Shown here in pieces: positions 1 to 10,105 of a stretch of 64,000 bases of DNA. This stretch comes from Sabellastarte sp. h YS-2021. Its lineage: Eukaryota > Annelida > Polychaeta > Sabellida > Sabellidae. Both the position numbers and the translations under genes were made by a program. The stretch is taken from positions 97,916,221 to 97,980,220 of the forward strand of contig OZ024931.1 in NCBI GenBank assembly GCA_964017235.1, given 5' to 3'. Position 1 is the first letter of the stretch; every line of letters starts with the position of its first letter. Below the pieces are notes generated by a model. That model did not search any database. It was not told where the DNA came from and saw only the letters and a list, made by a program, of their open reading frames with translations.

Positions 1-229
1 ATTCCCAACCCATGATTTCCTATAGGTTGGTTTACCATCCCAAACCTCTAGGACTAATAATAAGCGAGTTATAAGCACTTTTTAAGTTTGGCTATCCTCA
101 TTTGACCTTGAAGGAGGAGTCCAAGGTCAAATCTGACCACACCAAAAGATTCCCAGCCCATGATTTCCTATAGGTTGGTTTACCATCCCAAACCTCTAGG
201 ACCAATAATAAGGGAGATATAAGCACTTT
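1..229. repeat. S5 tandem repeat (about 154-bp unit), partial array
   Basis: The unit contains the phrases TTCCCAGCCCATGATTTCC, GGACCAATAATAAG and GAGTTATAAGCAC. About one and a half copies are visible, cut by the window edge. The same unit recurs at 13.74-14.52 kb. No coding function is inferred. Confidence 0.85.
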
Positions 230-506
230 TCATGACTGACAAAGAAACACCCGTGGCGGCCATCTTGTTTTTCAAAATGAGACCAAAAATATTCCCAGTC
301 AAGATTTTATAATGAGGAACATATCCTGCGAATTTGAGATCTCTACCTATAATACCCTTTGCTCTAGAGGGCCAACAAAAGTCCTTGCTTAAAGTCGAAT
401 AAACGTCCCTGGTGGCCATCTTGTTTTTCAAAATGAGGCCAAAAATATTCTCAGGCAAGATTTTATGGTTATGAATATATCCTGCAAATTTGAGAAGGCT
501 AGCTAT
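230..506. repeat. S6 repeat, two copies
   Basis: Two related copies (about 245-360 and 405-506) carry GGCCATCTTGTTTTTCAAAA and a following AAAAATATTC block. A third copy lies at 48.84-48.99 kb. The second copy ends where a DIRS gag fragment begins. Confidence 0.75.
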
Positions 507-1071
507 AATACTTTTTGGAGCCTCTGAAATTTGGTTTTCCCCTACCTGAGGAAAACGATTGGTTACTGCTTTGAGAGGAATTGCCCCAATAGGGGCGTTT
601 CCTGTAGGAGCCTCTTTTCTTATTGTGGGAACCACAAAAAGGCTTGTTTTTATAGGGTGCCTTTTTTGAGGAGGAAGTCTTCACCCTCCTTTACTAACTG
701 AGAGTTGAACAATGAGGAAGAATTCCTGAGCTCTTGGCGTCTTGTATCCCCTAGATGTGGTTGAAGAAGGGTCATCTCGGCCTCGTGCCTTAGCAGGCCG
801 GTATTACCCATGGTGTAGAGTTCCCTCTGGAGGACATGGGCCAGGGATGTGCTTCGGCAGGCAAGAGCTCTTTGTTGGATAAGAATAGTCTTTTTGAATA
901 TGAGATTTGACTTTCTTAAATGAAGACTTCAGACTGTGTTGACACTTCTCTTAAGTGGAATTACAGGAAGACGAAGTCTTGGCAAAAGCAGTAATGAAGT
1001 TAATAGTGGAGAGATTCTGCCTAGCTTGATGTTCCAGTTCCTTAGGAACTGGAAGGGGAACCTTGCCCATA
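507..1071 (-). pseudogene. Family-B DIRS gag fragment (B3)
   Basis: Read on the minus strand, this matches the C-terminal half of the family-B Gag seen at 24.4-25.1 kb and 52.7-53.4 kb. Shared pieces are the ELEHQARQN segment, the AFAKTSSSCN segment and the basic KRGSYRKRPY...NQSF tail. The frame is broken by several indels, and about 100 bp of the central part are missing. No ITR, RT or recombinase sequence accompanies it, so it is an isolated, truncated remnant. The right edge at 1071 is abrupt, and Gag similarity stops exactly where an unrelated sequence beginning TAGTGGTGGAACG starts. The role of the parent protein (nucleic-acid-binding particle protein) is inferred from position and basic composition. 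Confidence 0.8.
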
Positions 1072-1440
1072 GGTAGTGGTGGAACGATTCGCCGAGAACT
1101 CGATTTCCAAACTCGAGTCCGCGTTTTAGCATCTACATCGATCCCTATTGGAAACGTCGGCGATGAAAAAAACATGAAACCACGGAACACATTTTTGAGT
1201 GGACGATAATAGAAATACTAGCTACAATGAAGGAATAACACACAACTAGCGTGGTTTTACAATGAATAGCAATATTAGTAACATGAAGGCGAACTACCTG
1301 GCTACAATGTACTGTTTCAGAAGTTTCAGCGGTAACTAAAGTGGTTTTAAATGGGCGATAATCGGGAATTTATGCGATCGCGGTACTTAGTTTTTATGTT
1401 TAATGTATGTTTAAATAGCCATAACTTCCTTATTTCTCGT
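1072..1440. other. Unassigned segment after the gag fragment
   Basis: No gene was recognised. The left edge (TAGTGGTGGAACG) resembles a hAT terminal sequence, but no matching inverted end or target duplication was found. Two short, loosely similar stretches (AACTAGC...GTGGTTTTA) suggest a decayed repeat. Confidence 0.4.
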
Positions 1441-1559
1441 CCAATTTTTATCATTTTTTCACCACTGTGTTCAGTTTAATTAGCTGTATTCTGTTACACT
1501 GAGGATATTTTATGTTATTTCAACACATTTGTCACTATTTAGAAGCTTACATGTTTATT

Positions 1560-2356
1560 ATCATCTATGAATACTTTTAGAGATAATTCGCATTTACTCA
1601 TTTTGAGTAGGTGAGTAATTAGCTATAGGTCTGAAACTTCACCGTAAAAATTCGAAAATTCAAAATGGCCGCCATTTTTGGTGAGTCAAATTTTTTTTGA
1701 AAATTGGCATGGCTACTCTGCAGAGATACCCTGTGGGTCAAAAATTTCGTCGAAAACGCTCTATCTAGCACGGTTTTCGAGATAGAAGCATTTTTATGTT
1801 TTGCAATTTTTGCGAAAAATTTGAAAATTCAAAATGGCCGCCATTTTTGGTGAGACAAAATTTTTTTCAAAATTGGGATAGCTACTCTGCAGAGATACCC
1901 TGCGGGTCAAAACTTTTGTTGAAATTGCTCTATCTAGCACGGTTTTCGAGTTATAAGCATTTTTGTGTTTTCCTTATTTGGACATTCATAATGATTAATT
2001 AATCATTAATTACTCGGCTATTTCTTAACCAATCAATGCCAAAATCTAATGATTTCCAGATTTTAATAGAATGAATGTATTTGCCAAGTTTCAGGTGAAT
2101 TGATAAAATCCCTTTCAAGTTATCATCCGGACAAGCTTCCCCATCGAAAAAAGACATTTTTGGTCATGTGACCTCTCTGATTGGTTGAAATGTCACTGCA
2201 GCATATACAAAAAAATTCCCCAAGGCTACTGCATAAACCTGCCAAATTTGAAAAGAATCCACCTAACGGTTACAGAGTTATCAGGAAAACAAAATGCGGA
2301 GCCGCCGGAGCCTGAAGGTCTCCCATACACAAACAAGCGTCCCTTGTGGGACGCTT
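1560..2356 (+). repeat. Mixed S3/S2 tandem array ending in a hairpin
   Basis: An S3 unit (CATTTACTCATTTTGAGTAG) at about 1,570-1,645 runs directly into S2 units (TTCAAAATGGCCGCC at about 1,660 and 1,830, spacing about 170 bp). Diverged sequence then leads to a terminal hairpin. The open frames inside are by-products of the repeat unit. Confidence 0.8.
2335..2356. other. Terminal hairpin of S2/S3 array
   Basis: AAGCGTCCC (2335-2343), loop TTGT, then GGGACGCTT (2348-2356): a perfect 9-bp stem with a 4-nt loop at the end of the array. It resembles the 3'-end hairpin of Helitron-like elements. Confidence 0.75.
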
Positions 2357-3790
2357 AATATTCATTGATTGTGATTCAGAAACACCAGATTGTGACAGGT
2401 TTAATTATGATGAATGTGAAGCTTGTATAATACTAAAAAAGGGTAACATTGTTAATGTCTTAAAAAGTTAATTTTATTAACAGTTTTAATAAAACTCCAA
2501 AGTGTTCCTTGAACTGGCTTATCTTATTTAGTGTGTTCCCCTTCAACTGATGACACTCTTTATCTACATCTGGCATGGCCAAATTATTGTTTGGATGTTT
2601 TGAATATTACCATGCATACAGAAGTGGGAATACATTCAATGAATGCTTATGTGTGGTGTTGGAGCAAAGCCTGTGGCTCACTTGATGAAATTCCATCTGT
2701 TACAATGGGAAGTTGTAAAAGTAAAATTCTTAATGAATTTTAATATGACTTTAACAGTGCTTAATCTGCATCAAAAGACAGACCCAAAGGTGCCACAAGA
2801 TTTTAAAGGTCAAGGTCATTACGGCAAGGTAAAAGGTCAAATCAAGGTCACACCATGATGCTGAACACCTACACCCCCTAACCAATGCAGGGTAGCCACA
2901 AGATTTCCATTTTGAAATTCCATGATTTTTCCTGATTTTTCCCCACGTTTTCCATAAGTATTTAATGGCAATATCGAACAATATTATTGACATATACCGT
3001 ATATACTATATAAATTTAACAGGTAAACTACTTATTAATAACACACCTGTACAACAATAAACTATTTTAGAATACCCCTATGACATGGTCTTAGGGAAAT
3101 TTTCAAGGGGAAGGGCGGGAGGGAGGTTGGGGGGTCTTGGGGATGCACAAACCACACAATGATACAACACCCCAGAATATTTATGACCAGCACAAAATAG
3201 CTACAATATTTACATGGGAATTTATCATAGGAATATGAAATAATAGTGCTAAGTTAATGACTCTTTTCCTACTTGTATCAAGTTACAACCCATTACCATG
3301 TTTTAGGTGCAATAAAAAATACATCAAACATGCTCAAAAAATCATCTATTCAAAATTCAAAGTAAAAATACTTGGATAGTTCTTTAAATTAAGGAATATA
3401 ATACTTTAAACAGAAAATAGTTTATTATTTTCCCAGATCAGTTATGTTTAACATAGAAATCTATCACAATAACTTCAGAAAATATCCAGAAAACTAAATT
3501 GTAAAATTTAGACATATGCCCTAGTCCAGCCAGTAGGGCCATAAGGGCCCTAAGCCTAACTGGTAAACGGTGCCAGACTGGAGTGCCTCACCCTTTTCCT
3601 CAACCAAAGATAGGGAAGAGTTGAGTAGAGTCAAATTTAAGAAAGTCTGTGGTGGTTAATAATGAAGTTAACTGGGGCCCAAATCCTGACACCCCCTGAC
3701 TCTAAGGTAAAAGGTACAAAAGGAAGACTAGAGGATTGCTTGTAAAAAAAAAAAGTTTTTTGCACCGGAAAAAAACGCGTCCCAAAAAGG
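2357..3790. other. About 1.4 kb with no recognisable gene
   Basis: No long ORF or known domain was seen. It contains a cluster of AAGGTCA half-site-like words at about 2,805-2,850 in direct orientation. A decayed interspersed repeat (ATTCCATGATTTTTCC) at about 2,915-2,950 also occurs at 48.67-48.74 kb. An A/T homopolymer lies near 3,745. Confidence 0.6.
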
Positions 3791-3923
3791 ATACAAGAGG
3801 GTCAAAGATGGCCCAAAAGGGGGGTTGCACAGGCAGCAATAAGATTAGCGACTGCTGTAATTACATTTAGAAACAAGTAAAGAAATGTTAAGTCACCCAG
3901 TTAAGGTGAATGTGTTAAGAAAT
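3791..3923 (+). repeat. H2 hairpin-type repeat element, 5' part (split by B2)
   Basis: This matches H1 at 8,516-8,655 (ACAAGAGGGTCA, then GGGTTGC, then TTAGGTTACCC-like words). Similarity stops at AAGAAAT and resumes at 27,275, so the B2 element sits inside this copy. H1 is the empty-site version. Confidence 0.85.
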
Positions 3924-4225
3924 TTGAAAATTTTGATTTTTGGGACTCAATACTGTTCTCAGATGGCCACAAAGCATCATGGCCAACGTCTAAAAAAATA
4001 GACATTTATAGTTGGCCGTAGCCTCAAGTTGTCATCATGTGATAACTTTTGACCAATCGCCCTACTTTCTCGTTGAAATTTTTTAAACCTACCCCTCAGC
4101 TGTAAACAGCGGGGAGGCAGGGTGGGACTCTTCTGAGTCCCACATGGTAAGCTTGTAGCTTATAAAAGCTACATTTAAGTAATTAAAATTTTCAATTTTA
4201 TTACGCTACAATAGCTTACCATGTG
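3924..4225 (-). repeat. B2 3' ITR, G-rich block and ICR
   Basis: The 3' ITR pairs inversely with 26,740-26,866 (GGCGATTGGTCAGAAGTTAT versus its complement near 4,040-4,065). The ITR box GGCCAACGTCTAAAAAAA lies at 3,981-3,998. A G-rich block lies at 4,109-4,127. The ICR then joins the complements of both termini, with core TTTTCAATTTTATTACG at 4,189-4,205. The outer tip has decayed. Confidence 0.85.
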
Positions 4226-4678
4226 GGATTCAATGCTGAATCCAACCGCCCGGTGGCGGGATTACAGCTGAGATTGGAAGATATGTCGATTTTTCTTAGA
4301 TTTGAAGTAATATATATTAGAAAGAGTGTTAGAAATACCAGTCTGAGTCCCATTTACAGTGCCCCAATCCCGAAGACCGGGCCTGTAAAGAGCCAAAAAA
4401 CCTATATAGAATGGAAGACAGTGCTAAAAACTGCCTAGATGTTTTGATTGTAGGACGGAAGTGCAGCAGTGCTCACTTAGAGGTCTAAGGCTCCTTAGGG
4501 GCCCTTCACGAGTGACAAACCAGCCAAATGGTTGGAATTCTCATAAAATTTTTTGCCACCGAATATGAGATTAATGACAACTTTATTAAGTCCTTAATAC
4601 ATATTATTTTGATAAACTAAAAACAAAATGACCTTACCCGTAACATCTTGAAGGTAAAACTATACCTAGATCTTGGGA

Positions 4679-5960
4679 TTAGACTCCTGAAGACTTGGTT
4701 GTAGCGGATGTGCCCCCCCCCCCCCTTTTTTTTTCCGAGGACAACTGGTCTGAGGACTCTAGGGCTTGTTGTGCCGCCACCACTGGTCCCAGATACATAT
4801 TGTTGTCATTGTCTGACCAAGTAAGGTCTTTTAGGTAAAAATTTGTAAATGTGTTGTGAGCTTTCCAGTGACAGGCTTGCATGATTTGGCCCACCGATAC
4901 ACCACCATAAAAGGCCTTAGAGGCCGCGAAGGCCCGAATGTCATGCGCTTTAACTTGGACCAAGTCCAAGGCTTGTTGGTCTGCTTGTTTATAACAAAGT
5001 AGAATGGTTTGTTTCAACCAGGAAGAGAGAGTAGCGGGTCTGATGTCTGAGGTATGTCCTTTCTTGAAGGAGATGAAAAGGAGGGATCAAGACCCTCTCA
5101 GGTCTTTGGTTCGATCCAAATAGTACCTCAGGGCCCGCACCGGACACAGGGTCCTGTCTTCTTTGAGTTGTCTATCTACAATGGTAGTCAAAGCAGGAAT
5201 AGTCACCGGAGACACACTTTGAGAACCTTCTCTTGCTAGTTGGTTTTTGGCTATGAAGTCAGAAGAAGGGAACAAGGCAACCTTTTCCCATTGGCCTAGA
5301 TTAGATACTTTGTTTGCAACCCCAGCATGGATTTCGCTGCGGCGCTTGCCAGAGGCCAAAGCTAGCAAGAAAGTAGTTTTGAGAGTAAGATGTTTGAGGT
5401 CTGTGTCTTTCATAGGCTCAAAGGGTGCTTTTGTGAGCTCATTAAGAACAACAGAAAGGTTCCACTTAGGAAGATTCCTGGAACTTTTTGGACGATCCCT
5501 ATGAAAGCTGGAGAGTAACCTATGAAGGTCTGAACTTTGTGCAATATGGTGGCCCGTTGGGCCCAAAGTGTCAACAATGGCCGTCCCGTAACCATCGATG
5601 GTCGAGGGGCGCCTGTTTAGATCTTGGTACAGGTACATGAAAAAGTCTGAGACTTGTTTCACAGATGGAGTGGAGAAGTCCACCAAATTTTCTCTGCACC
5701 ATTTCTCAAATAAGGCCCACTTTGACTTGTAGATGGTTCTTGTTGATGACCTCTGAGGTGCAGCAATTCTCTCTGCCACCTCCACAGAGAAGCCTTGTTC
5801 TTGGAGCTGTCCACTCCTAGACACCAGGCGTGGAGGTTGAGATGCTGTGGATTGCTGTGGAATACATAGTTGTGGGATTGTTTGAGAAGAGTCGCTGACA
5901 CTGGAAGTTGCAGTGGGATCTCTGTTGAGAGCTGCACTAGGTCCCAAAACTAGGGCATCC
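4679..5960 (-). pseudogene. B2 tyrosine recombinase (YR), frameshifted
   Basis: The minus-strand YR catalyses strand exchange during integration of a circular DNA intermediate in DIRS elements. Visible parts, in coding order, are the N-terminal SAM-like region (SVEVAERIAAPQRSS, STIDGYGTAI), the ASGKRRSEIHA box with the first catalytic Arg, and the CPVRALRYYLDRTKD linker. These are followed, in another frame from 5,017, by KAHDIRAFAAS (His-x-x-Arg), the CHWKAHNTF Trp and the Tyr in NFYLKD. The R-H-R-W-Y set is complete, but a frameshift near 5,085 separates the halves. The C-terminus runs through a C13/T9 tract (4,713-4,734), read as EKKRGGGG. The sister copy B1 lacks this whole domain. Confidence 0.85.
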
Positions 5961-7177
5961 CTGGCCAGTCTGGGGCTATTACGATGATCAGGCAATAGCA
6001 TTGCCTGATTTTTTGGATCACCTTTTGAAGGAGAGCATGTATGTTCAGAGCATCTATGTCCCAAGCCTTTGGGTCTGGGACAGGAGATACGTACAGTGGA
6101 AGTTTGTGGTTCAGATGAGTGGCAAATAAGTCTACATGAGGTGTGAACCACTTTTGGCAGATCTGTTTGAACACCTGCAGATGCAGTGACCATTCTGTTG
6201 ACTGCACTTGCTTTGACCTGGACAGAAGGTTGGCCATCACATTCAGACACCCTGGAATATGTCTGGCTTTTAATGTTATGTGATAGTGATGGCACCAGGT
6301 CATGATCTTCCACAGGAGAGCAAACATCTCTGCTGAGTGAGTTCCTCCTTGTTTGTTTATGTAGGCTACCACTGTTGTCCATTGCAACTAGCACTGTTTG
6401 GTTCTGGCACTGGTCCTTGAAACTTCGAAGGGCCAGGGAGACCGCCTTCAATTCTAGGACGTTTATGTGTAGCCTTTTTTGCCGGTCTGACCACAGACCC
6501 TTTGTAGAGCTTTGATCTAAGTGAGCGCCCCAACCTTCGTTTGAGGCGTCTGTAAAGAGTTGGATACTGTGGTCTTTGGGATGAAAGTCTGCACCTTTCA
6601 TCACGTTTGAGGGATTTTTCCACCAGTCTAAGTGTGCTGCAATGGCTTCTGTCCAAGGAAGGAGGCTGTCCAGCGACTGAGGATATCTCCAGTGCTCCTT
6701 GAGATGAAACTGAAAGGGCCTCATGTGAAGGCGTCCCTCCGGGACCATTTTCTCCATTGAGGCAAGCAACCCAATTAGCGACATCAAACATCTTGCAGTC
6801 AAAACACGTTTTGACTTGAGTCTTAGGATCAAATTCCGAAGTTTGAGCCATCTCTCTTGAGTGGGTTTTACAAGGGCTGAATCTAGATGGTATTCGTAGC
6901 CCACAAACGAAAACACCTGAGTAGGTTTCAGTTCTGATTTTTCCTGATTTATTATCCAACCCAAGGACTGGGTTAGGTCTACCACCGCCTGAGTGTTAAC
7001 TTGGGCTTCCTCCTGAGACTGGGACCTGATCAGCCAGTCATCCAGGTATTGGTGAAGTCTGAGTCCTCTGGAGAGGGCCATTAGCTTCACTTCCTTTACA
7101 ATCATTGTAAAGACCTGGGGGCTGTGGCTAGTCCGAATGGGAGGGAGGTGAACTGGAACACCTGAGATTTGTAGCAA
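5087..7177 (-). pseudogene. B2 RT/RNase H joined in frame to YR by a small deletion
   Basis: A single 696-codon frame starts in RT (YLDDW catalytic box near codons 43-47) and runs through the RT thumb and RNase H (FTDASNEGWGAHL, LELKAVSLAL). It then leaves the RNase H frame after VAMDNS and enters the overlapping YR frame, ending in the YR core. Against sister copy B1 (near 51,375), B2 lacks five bases near 6,375-6,379, which accounts for the switch. The rest of RNase H (HIPGCLNVMA) and the methyltransferase-like domain (VDLFATHLNHKLP, down to DWPGMP) continue in the original frame at 5,950-6,387. RT upstream of 7,184 is missing, lost at the D junction. Confidence 0.85.
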
Positions 7178-7184
7178 AACCTTA

Positions 7185-7560
7185 CCATATGTATATACTT
7201 ACCATATGAAAACACTTGGGTAAGCGTGGCTTGGCGTTCGGTGACCGCCACATACACCGTACATAGAATTTAAAATATGAGGGGAGACCCTCTTTAAACC
7301 TATATACTTTCTACCTTTGACCCCTGGTGACCTAATTCACTCTGCCATGCGCAGTAATATAGAAATAGGTCATTCTTTTTGTGAATAAACATAAATGCTG
7401 TAAAAAGGTCTTTTAAAAGCGTGGCAGGCGGGAGGGTGATTTGCTGTTTTCATATGGTAAGTATATACATTTTTCTTCATAAAAATGTATTTTACATTTA
7501 AAAATATGAAATTTTATTTCATAAAAATGTAATATACTCTACCATATGAAAACACTTGGG
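7185..7560 (-). repeat. D 3' ITR, G-rich block and ICR
   Basis: The ITR carries CACTTGGGTAAGCGTGGCTT and matches the D 5' ITR inversely. A G-rich block (GCAGGCGGGAGGGTG) lies at about 7,423-7,437. The ICR repeats both terminal motifs as TTTTCATATGGTAAGTATAT and CTACCATATGAAAACACTTG. The A/T core differs from that of families A, B, E and F. Confidence 0.85.
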
Positions 7561-8515
7561 TTGAATGCCCACATGGAAAGATGGTGGGAAAAAGACAGAC
7601 TGAGGAAAACCACCCTGAGGTTAAATTGCATAAAGAGGATACTTCCTGGTGCAATTGAACCCAAAACCTCTGTGCTGAAGAAATAACTCTACTGAGTTAA
7701 ATGAGTAGAATTAACCACTGCAAGAACTTCAGCACAGCTGTCTACACCCTATTAGGTCAGCTCAAAGGAGAAGCATAAATATGCCACTGTGCTCAGAATA
7801 GGAACATGCCAAAAGGCACTAAGAAGCGCGGTTCTGAAAATGGAGATGAAGAACAGAATCCCTAAAAGGGAAATGCCACTCCCCTTTTTCTGAGACTCAA
7901 AAGTCTCAGAATGACTTAAATAGAGGAATTTAAGTAGAAGAGAGAGAATGGGCTGAGTGGAAACAAAAGTCCACTACACTTAAGAAATCATAGAGATTCT
8001 TAAGAACAACATCTCTGAATTAAAATAAGTGAAGAGCAAGAATTCCGAGAGGAATCCCCCATGATGTGAAGCAGTGGGAAACCACCGAAGAGACCAGAAT
8101 GAAACCTGGGCAAAAGATCATGGGCCTTCACATGTGGAACAGAGTTAGAGGGAATAAAGGATAAAATGTTATCCAAAAAGATATTTTCTGGGCAGCAATA
8201 TCACCCTCTTTGAACTTCAGAAGAAAGACCAAGAAGAAATCCTCCTAAGAAAGTCAGAATAGCTAGATAGATAGTATCTTAAGAATCTGACTGTAGGAAA
8301 GGAGAGGTCCTCTAAGTCATCCTGACCAAAGACAAAAAGTCAAAGCAGGAAGAGCCTTCTGAAGATAACTGGCTTAAGCCAGGAAAGTAAGATCTGACTT
8401 AAGGATGACTTAGGCCATCCCTAGAGAGTGAGAGAAAGCCTTTAAATAAAGGAATCAAAATCACTCCTTCTCCTTCCCAAAGAAATGAAGTAAGAAAGAC
8501 TGTCTAATATGTGAA
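7561..8515 (-). pseudogene. Decayed 3' body of element D
   Basis: No intact ORF is present. The sequence is purine-rich on the plus strand and full of stops. A CCCCTTTTT tract at 7,881-7,889 matches the position of the longer C/T tracts seen after the YR in families B, E and F. It probably derives from the D 3' untranslated region and YR gene, judged by position only. Confidence 0.45.
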
Positions 8516-9329
8516 CAAGAGGGTCAGAGGTGCCCCAAAAGGCGGGTTGCGCACGCAGGAAACAAGGTTAGCAACTGCTCTCATTAAATTTAGGAACAAG
8601 GAAAGAAATGTTAGGTTACCCACTTAAGGTAAATGTGTTCGACGTGCTAAGAAATGTAATACTTCTAATCTAAGTTACATTATTGTATCTATACTATAAT
8701 AAATATAGAACTAAAACTAAGTAAATGAAGACCATTAATTTACCACTTATTTTCACCAGAAATTGAAATATCCACAGAACAGGATAAATGTGGACGGACA
8801 GACAGATGGACAGACAAATGGACGAAAAACAGACAAACGAACAGACGCAATTTCACCAATTTCGAAAGGAACCTAGCTATGATGGAGATCTATCTCCCTA
8901 TCAAGTTTGAATCCGATTGGTCAAACCATTTTCGAGTTAGAGTCCGGAAATGAAAATGTAGACAAACAGATGGATGGACAAACGGACGAAAAACAGACAA
9001 ATGAACAGACGGAATTTCACCAATATCGAAAGGAACCTACCTATGATCGAGATCTATCTCCCTATCAAGTTTGAATTCGATTGGTCAAACCGTTTTCAAG
9101 TTAGAGTCCGGAAACGAAAATGTGGACAAACAGACGGATGGACAGACATACGGACGAAAAACGGACAAACGAACGGACAGAATTTCACCAATATCGAAAG
9201 GAACCTAGCTATCATGTTGATCTATGTCCCTGTCAAGTTTGAATTTGATTGGTCAAACCGTTTTCAAGTTAGAGTCCGGAAATGGAAAATGTGGACGGAC
9301 AGACGGACGTCGGACACATCAATCTAATA

Positions 9330-9355
9330 GGCGGGTTGGTTACACGCAACCCGCC
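9330..9355. other. S1 array hairpin 1
   Basis: GGCGGGTTG (9330-9338) pairs perfectly with CAACCCGCC (9347-9355), with an 8-nt loop, at the end of the first S1 sub-array. Confidence 0.85.
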
Positions 9356-10073
9356 TAAAAACGAACAAATGGACAGAAAAACAAGACAAATGAACGGACG
9401 GATTTACACCAATTTCGAAAGGAACCTAGCTATGATGGTGATGTATGTCCCTGTGAAGTTTGAATTAGATTGGAGTAACCATTTTCGAGTTAGAGTCCGG
9501 AAACAAAAATGTGGACAGACAAATGGATGGACAGAAAAACGGACAAAAACGAAGAAACGGACGGAAAAACGGACAAACAAACAGACGGAATTTCACCAAT
9601 TTCGAAAGGAACCTAGCTATGATGGTGATCTATCTCCCTGTGAAGTTTGAATTTGATTGGTCAAACCGTTTTAAAGTTAGAGTCCGGAAACGAAAATGTG
9701 GACAAACAGATGGATGGACAGACAAACGGACGAAAAACGGACAAACGAACACACGGAATTTCACCAATTTCGAAAGGAACCTAGCTATGATGGTGATCTA
9801 TCTCCCTGTGAAGTTTGAATTTGATTGGTCAAACCGTTTTAAAGTTAGAGTCCGGAAACGAAAATGTGGACAAACAGATGGATGGACAGACAAACGGACG
9901 AAAAACGGACAAACGAACACACAGAATTTCACCAATTTCGAAAGGAACCTAGCTATGATGGTGATCTATCTCCCTGTGAAGTTTGAATTTGATTGGTCAA
10001 ACCGTTTTAAAGTTAGAGTCCGGAAACGAAAAATGTGGCCGGACAGACGGACGTCGGACACATCAATCTAATA

Positions 10074-10099
10074 GGCGGGTTGGTTACACGCAACCCGCC
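10074..10099. other. S1 array hairpin 2
   Basis: Same sequence as the hairpin at 9,330: stems at 10,074-10,082 and 10,091-10,099. It ends the second S1 sub-array and probably marks the 3' end of H1. Confidence 0.85.
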
Positions 10100-10105
10100 T
10101 AAAAA

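Larger units (their letters stand above)
8516..10105 (+). mobile_element. H1 hairpin-ended tandem-repeat element (Helentron-like)
   Basis: The 5' part (8,516-8,760) carries AGGCGGGTTGCGCACGC at 8,540-8,556. It is followed by seven S1 units of about 168 bp (CCAATTTCGAAAGGAACCTA, spaced 164-168 bp) rich in GGACRRAC words. Each of two sub-arrays ends with an identical hairpin reading GGCGGGTTG...CAACCCGCC. The 5' motif is a copy of the hairpin arm, a layout described for Helentron/HINE elements. The 168-bp unit is a multiple of three, so long but meaningless ORFs arise. No protein is encoded. H2 is a second copy split by B2. Confidence 0.7.

Noticed and set aside
1072-1200. hAT element starting TAGTGGTGGAACG
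   Set aside because: No inverted partner end and no 8-bp duplication was found, so only noted as unassigned.
2800-2855. Cluster of AAGGTCA words as a nuclear-receptor response element
   Set aside because: Similar AAGGTCAAATC words occur in every S5 unit and other repeats, so chance and repeat origin explain it better.
9511-10071. 186-codon ORF of repeated GQTDGWTDKRTKNGQ-like text
   Set aside because: It is the translation of 168-bp S1 repeats (a multiple of three). All units and strands give similar open frames, and no start or domain sets it apart.
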